Assembly (NCBI GenBank): GCA_002733495.1
Contig: NVVV01000023.1
Location: 1 to 42,490 of the forward strand
DNA from: Robiginitomaculum sp.
GTDB lineage: Bacteria; Pseudomonadota; Alphaproteobacteria; Caulobacterales; Maricaulaceae
Direction: 5' to 3'
DNA length: 42,490 bases
The first letter of the stretch is position 1; each line of letters begins with the position of its first letter. A program made the position numbers and the translations under genes. Under the pieces are notes generated by a model. The model ran no database searches and was not told the DNA's origin. It saw nothing but the letters and a program-made list of their open reading frames with translations. Of the stretch, positions 1 through 10,571 are shown in pieces.

Positions 1-547
1 CAGCACTGGGACAGCCCCATCGCGATCCTGAATGCTGGCCTCGTGTACGACCAAGCCGACCAGAAAGCCGTTCGTATCGGTGACAATATGGCGCTTGCGT
101 CCCTTGATCTTCTTGCCTGCATCCCACCGGTCAAGCCGGAGGGCAAGCTCCACCGCAAACCCCGCCACTTTCCGTGGTTTTAACGGACTGGCTGTCAATG
201 ACACCAGCACTGGGACATGGTTCCTTGTGCGCAAGTACGCGACCCATCTGTACCAGCGCAAAGTTGATGTTGGATAACACCCCGCCCTTGCGCCAGTCAT
301 AGAAATACCGCTGAACCGTAGCGTGTGGCGGAAAATCATTGGGCAGCATGCGCCACTGAATGCCGCCCTGCGCCATATACAAAATCGCATCAAAGAGATT
401 GCGCATGTCCGTCGTACGAGGGCGACCGCCATGCCGGGCCGGGGGCAGCAAGGGCTCGATAATTGCCCATTCCTCATCAGTACAATCGCTTGGATAACGA
501 CTGCAAATGCGCTTATGCTCCGCTCGAGTGGTATCAGTCCAGGACAT
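1..547 (-). pseudogene. IS5-family transposase, frame-disrupted and partial
   Basis: The first frame (547 to 131) begins [14 protein letters not shown] and carries the N-terminal IS5 domain ([26 protein letters not shown]) and the first catalytic Asp in [15 protein letters not shown]. It then runs into GACPPA and a stop. The family normally continues with [19 protein letters not shown]. That continuation is present on the minus strand below position 129, but in another frame ([18 protein letters not shown], then [14 protein letters not shown]). Deleting about 25 nt (roughly 129-153) would rejoin GVCG to WDAGKK in the family pattern, so a small insertion is the simplest explanation. Some IS5 groups use programmed frameshifting, so an active two-frame element is not excluded. 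The rest of the DDE domain is outside the window. Confidence 0.75.
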
Positions 548-594
548 CGTGGCCTCCTTCGAATCTTCGACAATCCGAAAAAATCATAATCCTC
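1..594 (-). mobile_element. IS5-family insertion sequence, partial (cut by window start)
   Basis: The transposase reads on the minus strand from 547 toward the window start, so only its 5' part is visible. The outer end is placed near 594, where the minus strand begins GAGGATTATGATTTTTTCGG, which resembles an IS5-group terminal inverted repeat. The partner repeat lies outside the window, so the boundary and any target duplication cannot be confirmed. An open frame encoding membrane-like sequence starts immediately beyond this end, suggesting insertion into a gene. Family assignment is firm from the protein; the exact boundary is an estimate. Confidence 0.75.
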
Positions 595-597
595 TGA

Positions 598-834
598 TAT
601 CACTCAACTACTTTCGATACAGGCTCTTACATATTTTTTTTAGCGGTGATGGGGCTTTATTTGGCCATCTCAGACGCTAAGGAGCGTAGGAAGGAAGGTG
701 AAACCTTTGGGTCAGTTTATTGGAAAACAGGTAATGCAAGAGTTGGTGCTGCAGTCTTTCAAGTTTTTATCTGGTCTGCCATGCTCCTTGCAAGCAATGC
801 TGGCCTAAGCCTTGTGGGGTATGGGCTTAATTGA
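598..834 (+). pseudogene. 3' remnant of a small membrane-protein gene cut by the insertion sequence
   Basis: The frame is open from 598, right after an in-frame TGA at the insertion-sequence edge, to the TGA ending at 834. It has no convincing ribosome site at its first possible starts (GTG 646, ATG 649). The translation has a hydrophobic segment before and after the GTG/ATG (YIFFLAVMGLYLAI), a charged stretch (SDAKERRKEGE), and a second hydrophobic segment (VGAAVFQVFIWSAMLLAS). Because the first membrane segment straddles the possible starts, the original gene probably began upstream and was cut by the insertion. I do not recognise the family. It may also be translated from 646 as a 62-residue peptide. 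Confidence 0.5.
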
Positions 835-886
835 AAAATAGTTCATAGGAAAACCTCGTAGAGTTAGTCATCCGGAGGAACAATTT

Positions 887-991
887 TTGAAAAAAATATG
901 GCAATGTAATTATACTGCAAAGATCAACCTCGCTATCTTTGCGAACATAGTTAACCTATTTCCCTATCAATCCGATGGTCTCCGCTTTTAA
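887..991 (+). CDS. possible 34-residue small ORF
   Basis: A strong Shine-Dalgarno-like sequence, CGGAGGAA at 873-880, lies 6 bases before a TTG codon at 887. The frame reads MKKIWQCNYTAKINLAIFAN and stops with TAA at 989-991. It follows the truncated membrane gene by about 50 bases on the same strand, so it could be the decayed start of a second cistron. No family is recognised and the TTG start is unusual. The main support is the ribosome site. Confidence 0.25.
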   Translation: MKKIWQCNYTAKINLAIFANIVNLFPYQSDGLRF

Positions 992-1033
992 ACACCATAG
1001 GAGTGTTTTCCTGCTGTCAAAATAGTCACCGCT

Positions 1034-1942
1034 TTAGCTCTTTGTCATCTCGCCGCTCAGCATCTGGATAATGCCAGAAAAGTCTGTATTGCCACCGCCA
1101 AGACTGTCGAACATGGCGTAGAGCGCCTGGGCCTCGGCCCCCAGCGGTGTGGATGTGCCAGAGGTCTGCGCGGCGTCCTGCGCCAGACGCAAATCTTTGA
1201 GCATCATAGCCGCCGAAAAACCGGGCTTATAGCCAGAATTGGCCGGTGATGTGGGCACTGGGCCCGGTTCCGGGCAATACGAGGTCATTGACCAGTTCTG
1301 CCCCGATGCCTTGGAGGAAATATCAAAAAAGCGCTGGGTATCCAGACCTAATTTTTTGGCCAGCACAAAGGCTTCGGCGGTGCCGATCATCGTTATGCCC
1401 AAGAGCATATTATTACAGATTTTAACCGACTGGCCGGCCCCGCTGTCACCGGCGTGCATGACCGCCTTGGCCATGGGATCCAGCACCGTTTGCGCCGCCT
1501 CAAAGGCTGCATCTGATCCGCCCACCATAAAGGCTAGCGTGCCGCCACTGGCCGCCGCCACACCGCCCGAGACCGGGCTGTCGACCATGGAAAATCCCAT
1601 TTTTTCGGCCTCTGCTGCCACATCACGGGCGCTTTGCACATCAATGGTGGAGCAATCGCAAAACAGCGCCCCGGCCTTGGCACTGGCAAAAATGCCGTCC
1701 GCGCCGCCATAAACCGCGCGCACATGCTTGCCTGCGGGCAACATGGTGATCACTGCGTCCTTGTCCCGCACCGCTTCGGCAATGCTGTGGCCGGTATCGC
1801 AGCCATTAGCCTTGGCCAGCGCCAACGCGTCCGATGAAAGATCAAACGCCGTAACAGCAAAGCCGCCTTTGACCATATTGGCCGCCATAGGGCCGCCCAT
1901 ATTGCCAAGCCCGATAAAGGCGATGGTTTTTATTGTGCTCAT
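1034..1942 (-). CDS. mmsB: 3-hydroxyisobutyrate dehydrogenase
   Basis: This 302-residue protein oxidises 3-hydroxyisobutyrate to methylmalonate semialdehyde with NAD+, a late step of valine degradation. The N-terminus has the Rossmann motif IAFIGLGNMGG (residues 7-17). The substrate motif DSPVSGG is at 121-127, and the catalytic Lys is K174 in GQSVKICNN, followed by a helical C-terminal domain. I chose the ATG at 1942 over one at 1957 because GAGGAA, at the end of the preceding gene, lies 7 bases before it. The gene follows the hydrolase gene with a 4-base gap and is the last of the operon. The next pathway gene (methylmalonate semialdehyde dehydrogenase) is not in the window. Confidence 0.9.
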   Translation of the reverse strand: MSTIKTIAFIGLGNMGGPMAANMVKGGFAVTAFDLSSDALALAKANGCDTGHSIAEAVRDKDAVITMLPAGKHVRAVYGGADGIFASAKAGALFCDCSTIDVQSARDVAAEAEKMGFSMVDSPVSGGVAAASGGTLAFMVGGSDAAFEAAQTVLDPMAKAVMHAGDSGAGQSVKICNNMLLGITMIGTAEAFVLAKKLGLDTQRFFDISSKASGQNWSMTSYCPEPGPVPTSPANSGYKPGFSAAMMLKDLRLAQDAAQTSGTSTPLGAEAQALYAMFDSLGGGNTDFSGIIQMLSGEMTKS

Positions 1943-1946
1943 GTTT

Positions 1947-3011
1947 TTATTCCTCATCCTGAAAATTCAAGCGTTCATCTATGGTCAAAGGCACGAAATA
2001 CCCAGCCACCATGTCATCACTGACGGCAGACAAGCTGTCCGGTTGCCAGTTGGGCGCATTATCCCGATCGACCAGCAGCGCCCGCACCCCTTCGGTAAAG
2101 TCATGCCCGGCAACAAACTTTACACTCAGGCCCAATTCCATACGCATGGCGGCTCGAAAATTCAGATTTTGTCCCTCGCACATCTGGCGCAGGGTAACTT
2201 TCAGGGCCGTGGGTGATTTGGATTTAAGAATTTTGATCTGTTTTAACGCCCAATCACTGTCATCCTCTTCAAGGCGCGCCAGAATACCCTCCACGGTGTC
2301 GGCGGCAAAGGCGGTATCAATCTGTGCCTTATGGGCTTGCACGCCGCCCGCCCCGGGCAAGCCGGTCAGGCTGTCGATAATCGGGCCAATGTCTTCACTG
2401 GCCGCCGCATCCTCGATCAGCCGGGCCAGTAATTGCCCATGCTGATCAGAGGGAGCGTAATCTGTGGCAATGCCAAGCGCAAAAGCGTCAGCCGCTTTTA
2501 GCCGTGCCCCGGTCAGGGCAAGCCATATGCCGGTTTGCCCCTCAAGGCGCGGTAGAAAATACGTACCCCCCACATCGGGGTAAAAACCGATGCCCGTTTC
2601 CGGCATGGCAAACAAGGTCTTATCGCCGCAAATACGCCGCACACCGTGCACTGAAATGCCAACCCCGCCGCCCATGACGATACCATCTATCATCGCCACG
2701 TAAGGTTTGGGGTATTCCTTGATCAGCGTGTTGAGGCGATATTCTTCGGCGTAAAACTCTGCCGGTGTCGCATCCTCATCCTTGCGTTCCCCGGTCAGCG
2801 CCAAAATATCGCCGCCGGCACAAAAGGCCTTCTCGCCCGCTGCATCCACCACCACACCGGCAATACTTGCGTCCTTGCGCCAATCCAGCAGCGTCTTGGT
2901 CATGATACGAATCATGGGCAGGTCCAGCGCGTTCAGCGCCTTTGGCCGGTTCAGGGTCAAACGGCCTATGCGACCTTCAACGGTGGCGATTACGGGGGCA
3001 GTTTTGGTCAT
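1947..3011 (-). CDS. 3-hydroxyisobutyryl-CoA hydrolase (enoyl-CoA hydratase superfamily)
   Basis: This 354-residue crotonase-fold enzyme hydrolyses 3-hydroxyisobutyryl-CoA to the free acid in valine degradation. It shows FCAGGD (63-68) and IDGIVMGGGVGIS (108-120) for CoA binding and the oxyanion hole. PETGIGFYPDVGGTYFL supplies the acidic residues E138 and D146 typical of HIBCH rather than ordinary hydratases, and the length also fits HIBCH. The ATG at 3011 is preferred to an upstream TTG at 3032 because the protein family starts close to VIATVEGRIG. A repeat array separates it from the dehydrogenase gene upstream, and mmsB follows almost directly, so all three are probably co-transcribed. 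Other short-chain hydroxyacyl-CoA substrates are possible. Confidence 0.88.
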   Translation of the reverse strand: MTKTAPVIATVEGRIGRLTLNRPKALNALDLPMIRIMTKTLLDWRKDASIAGVVVDAAGEKAFCAGGDILALTGERKDEDATPAEFYAEEYRLNTLIKEYPKPYVAMIDGIVMGGGVGISVHGVRRICGDKTLFAMPETGIGFYPDVGGTYFLPRLEGQTGIWLALTGARLKAADAFALGIATDYAPSDQHGQLLARLIEDAAASEDIGPIIDSLTGLPGAGGVQAHKAQIDTAFAADTVEGILARLEEDDSDWALKQIKILKSKSPTALKVTLRQMCEGQNLNFRAAMRMELGLSVKFVAGHDFTEGVRALLVDRDNAPNWQPDSLSAVSDDMVAGYFVPLTIDERLNFQDEE

Positions 3012-3033
3012 GCTACTCTCAGTCCTACTCAAT

Positions 3034-3327
3034 CGTCATTCCAGCGAAAGCCGGAATCCAGTGGCAACTCTATTCTGGCGTCATTCCAGCGAAAGCCGGA
3101 ATCCAGTGGCAACTCTATTCTGGCGTCATTCCAGCGAAAGCCGGAATCCAGTGGCAACTCTATTCTGGCGTCATTCCGGCGAAAGCCGGAATCCAGTGGC
3201 GACTCTATTCTGGCGTCATTCCAGCGAAAGCCGGAATCCAGTGGCGACTCTATTCTGGCGTCATTCCAGCGAAAGCCGGAATCCAGTGGCGACTCTATTC
3301 TGGATACCGACTTTCGTCGGTATGACG
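3034..3327 (-). repeat. six-copy 45-bp palindromic repeat array with a closing half-element
   Basis: Six tandem 45-bp units begin at 3034, 3079, 3124, 3169, 3214 and 3259. They are nearly identical: unit 4 differs at one stem base, and units 1-3 have CAACTC where units 4-6 have CGACTC. Each contains an 8-bp stem with a 4-base loop (ATTCC-GC, GAAA, GCCGGAAT on the plus strand). The array ends with a diverged, inverted half at 3300-3327, whose stem is ATACCGAC-GAAA-GTCGGTAT on the minus strand. This resembles the dispersed CGTCATTCC...GGAATCCAG palindromes common in alphaproteobacteria, with one half amplified. It lies in the acyl-CoA dehydrogenase to hydrolase gap and would be transcribed. The unit length is a multiple of three, so all frames stay open through it by chance. 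Confidence 0.92.
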
Positions 3328-3346
3328 TGTAAAATGATACACCACT

Positions 3347-5569
<2,223 letters not shown>

Positions 5570-5570
<1 letters not shown>

Positions 5571-5749
5571 TGTCTGAACAAGAAAGTATTACCACCGCCC
5601 CTTATGAAAACCGTTTTGTCGCTTTTATTGATATTCTGGGCTTTGGTCAGTTAGTTGAGCAAGCTGATAATGATCCAGAACTTAGAAGAACTATTGCTGC
5701 GGCCCTTCTTAAGGGCCCCTCTGTCTTATCCCGTCGCAATCTATACTAA
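5570..5749 (+). pseudogene. truncated 5' end of an unidentified gene (FVAFIDILGF-type N-terminus)
   Basis: A GTG overlapping the hemB stop (TAGTG) opens a 59-codon frame. It reads NRFVAFIDILGFGQLVEQAD and then stops after LKGPSVLSRRNLY. The FVAFIDILGF opening resembles the start of larger uncharacterised bacterial proteins of about 200-300 residues, some of them nucleotide-cyclase-like. This resemblance is from memory of the motif and was not checked. After the stop there are only about 25 bases before the terminator of the opposite-strand gene, so the rest of the gene has probably been deleted. It may still be co-translated with hemB as a short peptide. Confidence 0.5.
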
Positions 5750-5770
5750 AACCGAATGCGCCCACAACAG

Positions 5771-5799
5771 AAAAACGGCGGCAGGATATCCTGCCGCCG
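5771..5799 (-). terminator. Rho-independent terminator of the TonB receptor gene
   Basis: A perfect 24-base palindrome at 5776-5799 has arms CGGCGGCAGGAT and its complement. On the minus strand it is followed at once by TTTTT (5771-5775). It lies about 50 bases after the receptor stop codon. GC-rich stem plus U-run is the classic intrinsic form. Confidence 0.85.
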
Positions 5800-5850
5800 C
5801 CTGTATTTAGCTGTATCCTCAGAGTGCTTAAGAGCGCTCTGTAGGCCGTC

Positions 5851-8256
5851 TTAGAATGTCAGGCGAAGCCTGGCATACACGGAACCACCTTCATAATTCG
5901 CAGCAGCCCGACGTGGGTATTGCAGGCCAACGCTCAGACGATTGGCATTAGGTGGGCCAATTTTATTGACAAAGTTGTCAAAAATATTGACGGCACCCAC
6001 AGCCAGTTGAACATTTTCCGTTACTTGGTAGCTAACCTCTGTATCGAAAAAGATCGCGGCTTCAATTTTTGCGCTGGGGCTTGTAGCGGCACCAATTGTG
6101 CCTCGCTCATCAAAGGAGGAACCATAGAAGTTCGCCCGGACCAGCCATTCCCAATCTTCGCCAAAATGCGTGTTGGCAGAAAACACAAAGCGCAAATTCG
6201 GGTAATTGTTTTCAATATCTTCAATGACCGAAGCGCTAACCGGCAGAATACCACCAACAGGGTTCTGCTTTTTCACGCTAACTTTATTATAGCTAAGCGC
6301 CAAAGAGAAATCCGTGTCATTAACCTCGCCCCAGGGCAGATTGTTGGTTACAACCACATCAATCCCTTTGGAAACAATATCCAACGCATTGGTGTAGAAG
6401 GAAACCGTAGCCCCGGTTGTGCTGCCCGGAAGCGGAATATCGCCCGTACGATAGATACGGTCATCCACTTCGATGCGATAGGCATCAACCGAGAGCGTTG
6501 TGCTTTCTCCCAGCTTGCTAGCAAAACCGGCACTGTAGTTAACCGATTTTTCTTCTTTCAACGGCGCACCACCGGCGGCCAATGCAGAAGGGCTGGTTGG
6601 CGGCACGAGGCCCTCTTCGACCTGCAAGCCTGTATTCCCATCAAATGTAGTGATGGTCGTCCGCACATTGGCTTGACCAGGCGTAGGAGCCTTAAAGCCT
6701 GTGGAGACAGCGGCCCGCAGCGTCAGGGCATCATTTACCACATAGCTTGTGGCCAGTTTACCGTTAATGGTGCTGCCAAAGTCAGAAAAATCTTCATAGC
6801 GCGCTGCATACTGAAGCAACCAACGATCAGTGACATCATGTTCCACATCAACATAGATGCCAAAGTTATTACGACTGAAAGAACCAGAGTCCTGGGGTTT
6901 AAACCCGTTCAACCCATTAGAACCAGAACCCACAAAGGAATTAGGCTCACCGGGCGTTATTTTATAAGTTTCTTCACGCCATTCAGCACCAAAGGCCAAA
7001 TTGAGATTATCGCTGATAGGCTTTGAGAAATCAGCATTCAAATTGGTTTCTTTCTGGTCATAACCACCAACATTAAAGTCACGCTGCGCCGGCTGACCGC
7101 CGATCAGGCCCAATGATGGGTTCAGTGTGTTGTTGAGGGTATAATCCAGAGAGTTTTTACCGGCACTGGCGCTAAAGTCATAAGACCAATCCGAGGCTGT
7201 TTCGCCGCGGACACCGGTAACCAGGCTCACATCTTTCTGGGCACCATCAAGAAACGGCGTGTAACCGGCCTGTAGGCCAGTAAAGCCCAAGCTACGCAAG
7301 GTCTGGATGGTAGGGTGATTAGGGTTCCGATAGAAGAAGCGATAGCGACCATCTGTATCGGCATAGTTCCCAAAGGCATATAGCTCAGCATTTTCACTGA
7401 TCTCAATCGCTGAGTTCACAAAGAACCGTGCCCCCTTGGTTTGCGGACGGCCCCAGGTTTGCGTAAAGGGCGCATCACCAAACGGGCTGTCTGCGCCAAC
7501 GCCTTGTACACCGGCATCAATCAGTGCCTGTGCATCAGGGCGAATGATGCCGCGTGACAGCGCATCATTGTCTACATATTCGCCACTGAGGTTGATAAAG
7601 CCATTGTCGCCTATAGGCAGTCCAACATTACCGGCGAGCTTGAGGCTTTCTTCGCCTTCATAGAATTTACCGTATTGGAAAACGGCTTCGCCGCCTTCAT
7701 TGGCATCTTTAAGGACAAAGTTCATCACGCCCGCAATGGCATCAGAACCGTATTGCGCCGCAGCACCATCGCGCAGGATCTCTACGCTTTTTAATGCAAT
7801 GGCGGGAATCATGCCTACATCTGCACCATGCGAGCCATTACCCGCAGCCGGTGCAAAGAACTGCACCAGAGCTGAACGGTGACGGCGCTTGCCATTCACC
7901 AGGATCAGAGTTTCATCCGGGGCCATACCGCGCAGCGATGTCGGGCGAATAAACGCACTGCCATCACCTGTTGCCGGTGTGGCCGTATAGGAGGGCACCA
8001 GTGCTCTCAGCATATCGGTAATATCAACCGTATTGCCTGAACTTTGGAATTCTTTGCCGCTAAAGACGTCAATTGGCACTGGTGAGTTCTGTACTGAACG
8101 CGCCTTCTTGCTACGGCTACCAATGGTAACGATTTCATCTTCAACGATGGTATCATCACCATCAACCTGTGCAAAAGCCGGCAAGCCAACAGCGCTAAGT
8201 GTTGCCGCAGCGGCAACCAGCATTGTGGTCTGTTTTAAATGTCTCATGTGTCTCAT
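5851..8256 (-). CDS. TonB-dependent outer-membrane receptor
   Basis: This 801-residue protein is predicted to import a ligand across the outer membrane using TonB energy. It begins with a signal peptide (about residues 1-30, ending LPAFAQ). Next is a possible TonB-box region (DEIVTIGSRSKKA), then a plug domain (PIDVFSG; LRGMAPDETLILVNGKRRH; VEILRDGAAAQYGSDAIAGV). A long beta-barrel follows and ends in Phe (YARLRLTF). The ATG at 8256 follows AGGGGA at a good distance, and the signal peptide confirms it. The ligand cannot be read from sequence. The aminotransferase and keto-acid cleavage genes just upstream on the same strand suggest a link to an organic amino compound, by context only. Confidence 0.93.
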   Translation of the reverse strand: MRHMRHLKQTTMLVAAAATLSAVGLPAFAQVDGDDTIVEDEIVTIGSRSKKARSVQNSPVPIDVFSGKEFQSSGNTVDITDMLRALVPSYTATPATGDGSAFIRPTSLRGMAPDETLILVNGKRRHRSALVQFFAPAAGNGSHGADVGMIPAIALKSVEILRDGAAAQYGSDAIAGVMNFVLKDANEGGEAVFQYGKFYEGEESLKLAGNVGLPIGDNGFINLSGEYVDNDALSRGIIRPDAQALIDAGVQGVGADSPFGDAPFTQTWGRPQTKGARFFVNSAIEISENAELYAFGNYADTDGRYRFFYRNPNHPTIQTLRSLGFTGLQAGYTPFLDGAQKDVSLVTGVRGETASDWSYDFSASAGKNSLDYTLNNTLNPSLGLIGGQPAQRDFNVGGYDQKETNLNADFSKPISDNLNLAFGAEWREETYKITPGEPNSFVGSGSNGLNGFKPQDSGSFSRNNFGIYVDVEHDVTDRWLLQYAARYEDFSDFGSTINGKLATSYVVNDALTLRAAVSTGFKAPTPGQANVRTTITTFDGNTGLQVEEGLVPPTSPSALAAGGAPLKEEKSVNYSAGFASKLGESTTLSVDAYRIEVDDRIYRTGDIPLPGSTTGATVSFYTNALDIVSKGIDVVVTNNLPWGEVNDTDFSLALSYNKVSVKKQNPVGGILPVSASVIEDIENNYPNLRFVFSANTHFGEDWEWLVRANFYGSSFDERGTIGAATSPSAKIEAAIFFDTEVSYQVTENVQLAVGAVNIFDNFVNKIGPPNANRLSVGLQYPRRAAANYEGGSVYARLRLTF

Positions 8257-8326
8257 GAATTTCCCCTTGAAATGGAACGTGTGTAACTGAATTGCGGTTT
8301 TCATATCTTGCAACCTGGAGACAGCT

Positions 8327-8353
8327 TCTATAGGCAATGCAGCACAATAACAA
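8327..8353 (-). promoter_or_regulatory. possible promoter of the TonB receptor gene
   Basis: On the minus strand TTGTTA (8353-8348) and TATAGA (8332-8327) are separated by 15 bases, about 70 bases before the receptor start. The spacing is short and no consensus for this organism is known, so this is only a candidate. If real, the receptor could be expressed separately from the two enzyme genes. Confidence 0.25.
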
Positions 8354-8399
8354 TGACAAGAATGCCACAGTAGAAGACTCTTTCCATTTACCGATGTTT

Positions 8400-9221
8400 T
8401 TATCGCACGTTTAGAATATCCATTGCATCATCTGCGGTTGCAATAGAACGTTCTACCTGTTTTGCAGCTTCTTTGCACAATTCTATCATTTGTGGGTGAC
8501 CACTTAGCAAGTCCTTGTTTTTTTGCCATATATTGTTCTCAAACCCAACGCGGATATGCCCACCATGACGGGCGGCATAGGGAATGGCCTGGAATTCATT
8601 GATTTGAAAGCCACATACGCTCCAGGGAAACACGGCTGTGCAAATATTATCCCTGAAATTTTCTGTGTTGCGGCTTGGTTTTTCGCTCTTTTCATGGTGA
8701 CGCCCAAGTACAAACAGCACAAAAGGCGAATCGTTTAGGAATAAACCTTTCCGCCGGTAATTTTCAAAGCGCGCATAGTCGCCCTGATTGTACAAAATGT
8801 ACTGGGGCAACACGTGCTCTGCCTTCATCCAGGCGATAAAATCTGCCATCTGACCAAGATATTCATCTGTCGGGCACAATTCGCGGAGTGCCAACGAAAC
8901 CGCGCCTGGTTTCAAGTGCCTGACCATTTGCATTTGCTCGGCCCGGCTGTACTGACCCACGGCTTCACTGGTAACCTGGATAATCAGGCGCTCGGCTACC
9001 GCATCATGAATTGCCGCTATGGCGGCACGATAACGGTCTACATCCAGGGAATGACGCCCTTGATCATCGCGCACATGCAAATGCAAAATACTGGCACCGG
9101 CATCAGCAACTTCCTCTGCGCAGGCGGCTAGGTCCTGCGGCGTGATCGGCAAGGCCGGGTGGTCGCTTTTCTGGCGGCGTGCGCCGTTGGGGGCAGACAT
9201 GATGATAAAAGGATCAGCCAT
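8400..9221 (-). CDS. beta-keto acid cleavage enzyme (BKACE, DUF849 family)
   Basis: This 273-residue protein belongs to the Zn-dependent family that cleaves a beta-keto acid with acetyl-CoA, giving acetoacetate and a new acyl-CoA. The best-known member is the 3-keto-5-aminohexanoate cleavage enzyme. Visible metal ligands are H47 and H49 in ILHLHVRDDQGRHSLD and E228 in GGHIRVGFENN. MSAPNGARR near the N-terminus is also family-like. The ATG at 9221 overlaps the end of the aminotransferase gene by 8 bases, suggesting translational coupling. The substrate varies across the family and cannot be assigned here; the aminotransferase may supply the keto acid. Confidence 0.88.
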   Translation of the reverse strand: MADPFIIMSAPNGARRQKSDHPALPITPQDLAACAEEVADAGASILHLHVRDDQGRHSLDVDRYRAAIAAIHDAVAERLIIQVTSEAVGQYSRAEQMQMVRHLKPGAVSLALRELCPTDEYLGQMADFIAWMKAEHVLPQYILYNQGDYARFENYRRKGLFLNDSPFVLFVLGRHHEKSEKPSRNTENFRDNICTAVFPWSVCGFQINEFQAIPYAARHGGHIRVGFENNIWQKNKDLLSGHPQMIELCKEAAKQVERSIATADDAMDILNVR

Positions 9222-10548
9222 CAAAAACATCATCAAATATGGCAGACAATTTTTCAATCAGCTCATCAATATGCTCTTTTTGCGCAATAAAAGGTGGGGC
9301 CAGCAATATATGACTGCCAAGATTATCCCGTTCAGAGCCACCACCTGGATAGCAGATCAGACTATGCTCCATACTGACCTGCTTTAATTGCCCCGTTATC
9401 TTCATTGCATCAGGAAAGGGCGTCTTACTTTGCTTGTCTGCAACAAACTCAAGACCACGAAATAGCCCGCGCCCACGAATATCGCCAACATAAGGCCGAT
9501 CAGCAAAAGCGGCCACCAATCCCGCCTGCAGATAGGCACCCAATGCCTTCACATGATCCAGAAGGCCTTCCTCTTCAATGGTTTGCACAACGGCCAACCC
9601 TGCCGCGCACGCGCTGGCATGGCCCACATAGGTGTGCCCGTGGTTAAAGCCCCTGCCCGTTTCAACGAAAGTCTCATGCATATGGCGGCGCGCCAGCGTC
9701 GCTGCCAGTGGCTGGTAGCCGCCACCGATCCCCTTGGCCAGCGTTACCACATCCGGAATAAATTCCTCTTGTTCATGAGCAAAAAAAGTTCCGGTTCGTC
9801 CAGTACCGCACATGATTTCATCGGCAATCAGCAAAATATCATTCTCGTCGCAAATTTCGCGAATACGTTTAAAATATCCAGGTGCCGCCGATACCACGCC
9901 CAGCGACGCGCCCACAACAGGCTCAGCAATAAAGGCCGCTATTGTGTCGGCGCCCTCGCGCTCAATCATGGACTGCAAAGCATTAGCCGCACGCAAGGCG
10001 TAACCCTCAGCACTCTCACCGTCATCTTGAAGCCGGTAAGCATAACAGGGTTCAATACGTGGCCATTCAATTAGCACATCCCCCATAACGCGCCGCCGGG
10101 GTAAATTACCGCTGGCCGATAACGTGCCCAGCGTGTTGCCATGATAACTGTGCACGCGGCTGATGATTTTTTTCTTGGCTGGCTGCCCTTTGGCGCGCCA
10201 ATACTGCCAGACCAGCTTGAACGCCGTTTCATTGGCCTCTGATCCGCCAGAGGTGAAGTACACCTTTGCGCCGGGTTCCGTAAATTTTTCCGCCAGAGTC
10301 TGGGCTAACTTTTCCTGCGGCGCATTGGTAAAAAACGCCGTATGGGCAAAGGCCATGGTCTGAATTTGATCACACAAGGCCTGCATCACGCGCGGGTGAC
10401 TATGACCAAGACAAGATACAGCGGCACCGCCGCTCATATCGAGATAGCGCTTGCCCGTTTCGTCATAGACATAAAGGCCTGCGGACTTAACTGCTGTGGG
10501 ATAGGATTGCGTAACACCTCTGTAGAACACAGATGACGGGTCAGACAC
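9214..10548 (-). CDS. class III (omega-type) PLP aminotransferase
   Basis: This 444-residue enzyme of PLP fold type I transfers an amino group, typically from an omega- or beta-amino compound, to a keto acid. It shows TSGGSEANETAFKL (99-112), SRVHSYHGNTLGTLSASGN (130-148), and IADEIMCGTGRTGTF (241-255) with the PLP-binding D243. K272 in LAKGIGGGYQP is the Schiff-base lysine, and FNHGHTYVGHASACAAGLAV follows. The start is GTG at 10548 with AAGGAA upstream. It is the first gene of the unit and overlaps the BKACE gene. A dyad lies 24-42 bases before the start. The substrate is unknown; beta-alanine, 4-aminobutyrate and other amino acids are all possible. Confidence 0.9.
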   Translation of the reverse strand: MSDPSSVFYRGVTQSYPTAVKSAGLYVYDETGKRYLDMSGGAAVSCLGHSHPRVMQALCDQIQTMAFAHTAFFTNAPQEKLAQTLAEKFTEPGAKVYFTSGGSEANETAFKLVWQYWRAKGQPAKKKIISRVHSYHGNTLGTLSASGNLPRRRVMGDVLIEWPRIEPCYAYRLQDDGESAEGYALRAANALQSMIEREGADTIAAFIAEPVVGASLGVVSAAPGYFKRIREICDENDILLIADEIMCGTGRTGTFFAHEQEEFIPDVVTLAKGIGGGYQPLAATLARRHMHETFVETGRGFNHGHTYVGHASACAAGLAVVQTIEEEGLLDHVKALGAYLQAGLVAAFADRPYVGDIRGRGLFRGLEFVADKQSKTPFPDAMKITGQLKQVSMEHSLICYPGGGSERDNLGSHILLAPPFIAQKEHIDELIEKLSAIFDDVFDG

Positions 10549-10571
10549 GGGACTTTCCTTTGGCTATGGTT

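Noticed and set aside
3034..3327. CRISPR-like array
   Set aside because: The units are contiguous 45-bp copies with no unique spacers, each containing a hairpin, and no cas genes are nearby.
5920..7026. 368-codon plus-strand frame
   Set aside because: It lies entirely antisense within the TonB receptor gene, has no recognisable domains, and is a shadow of its codon pattern.
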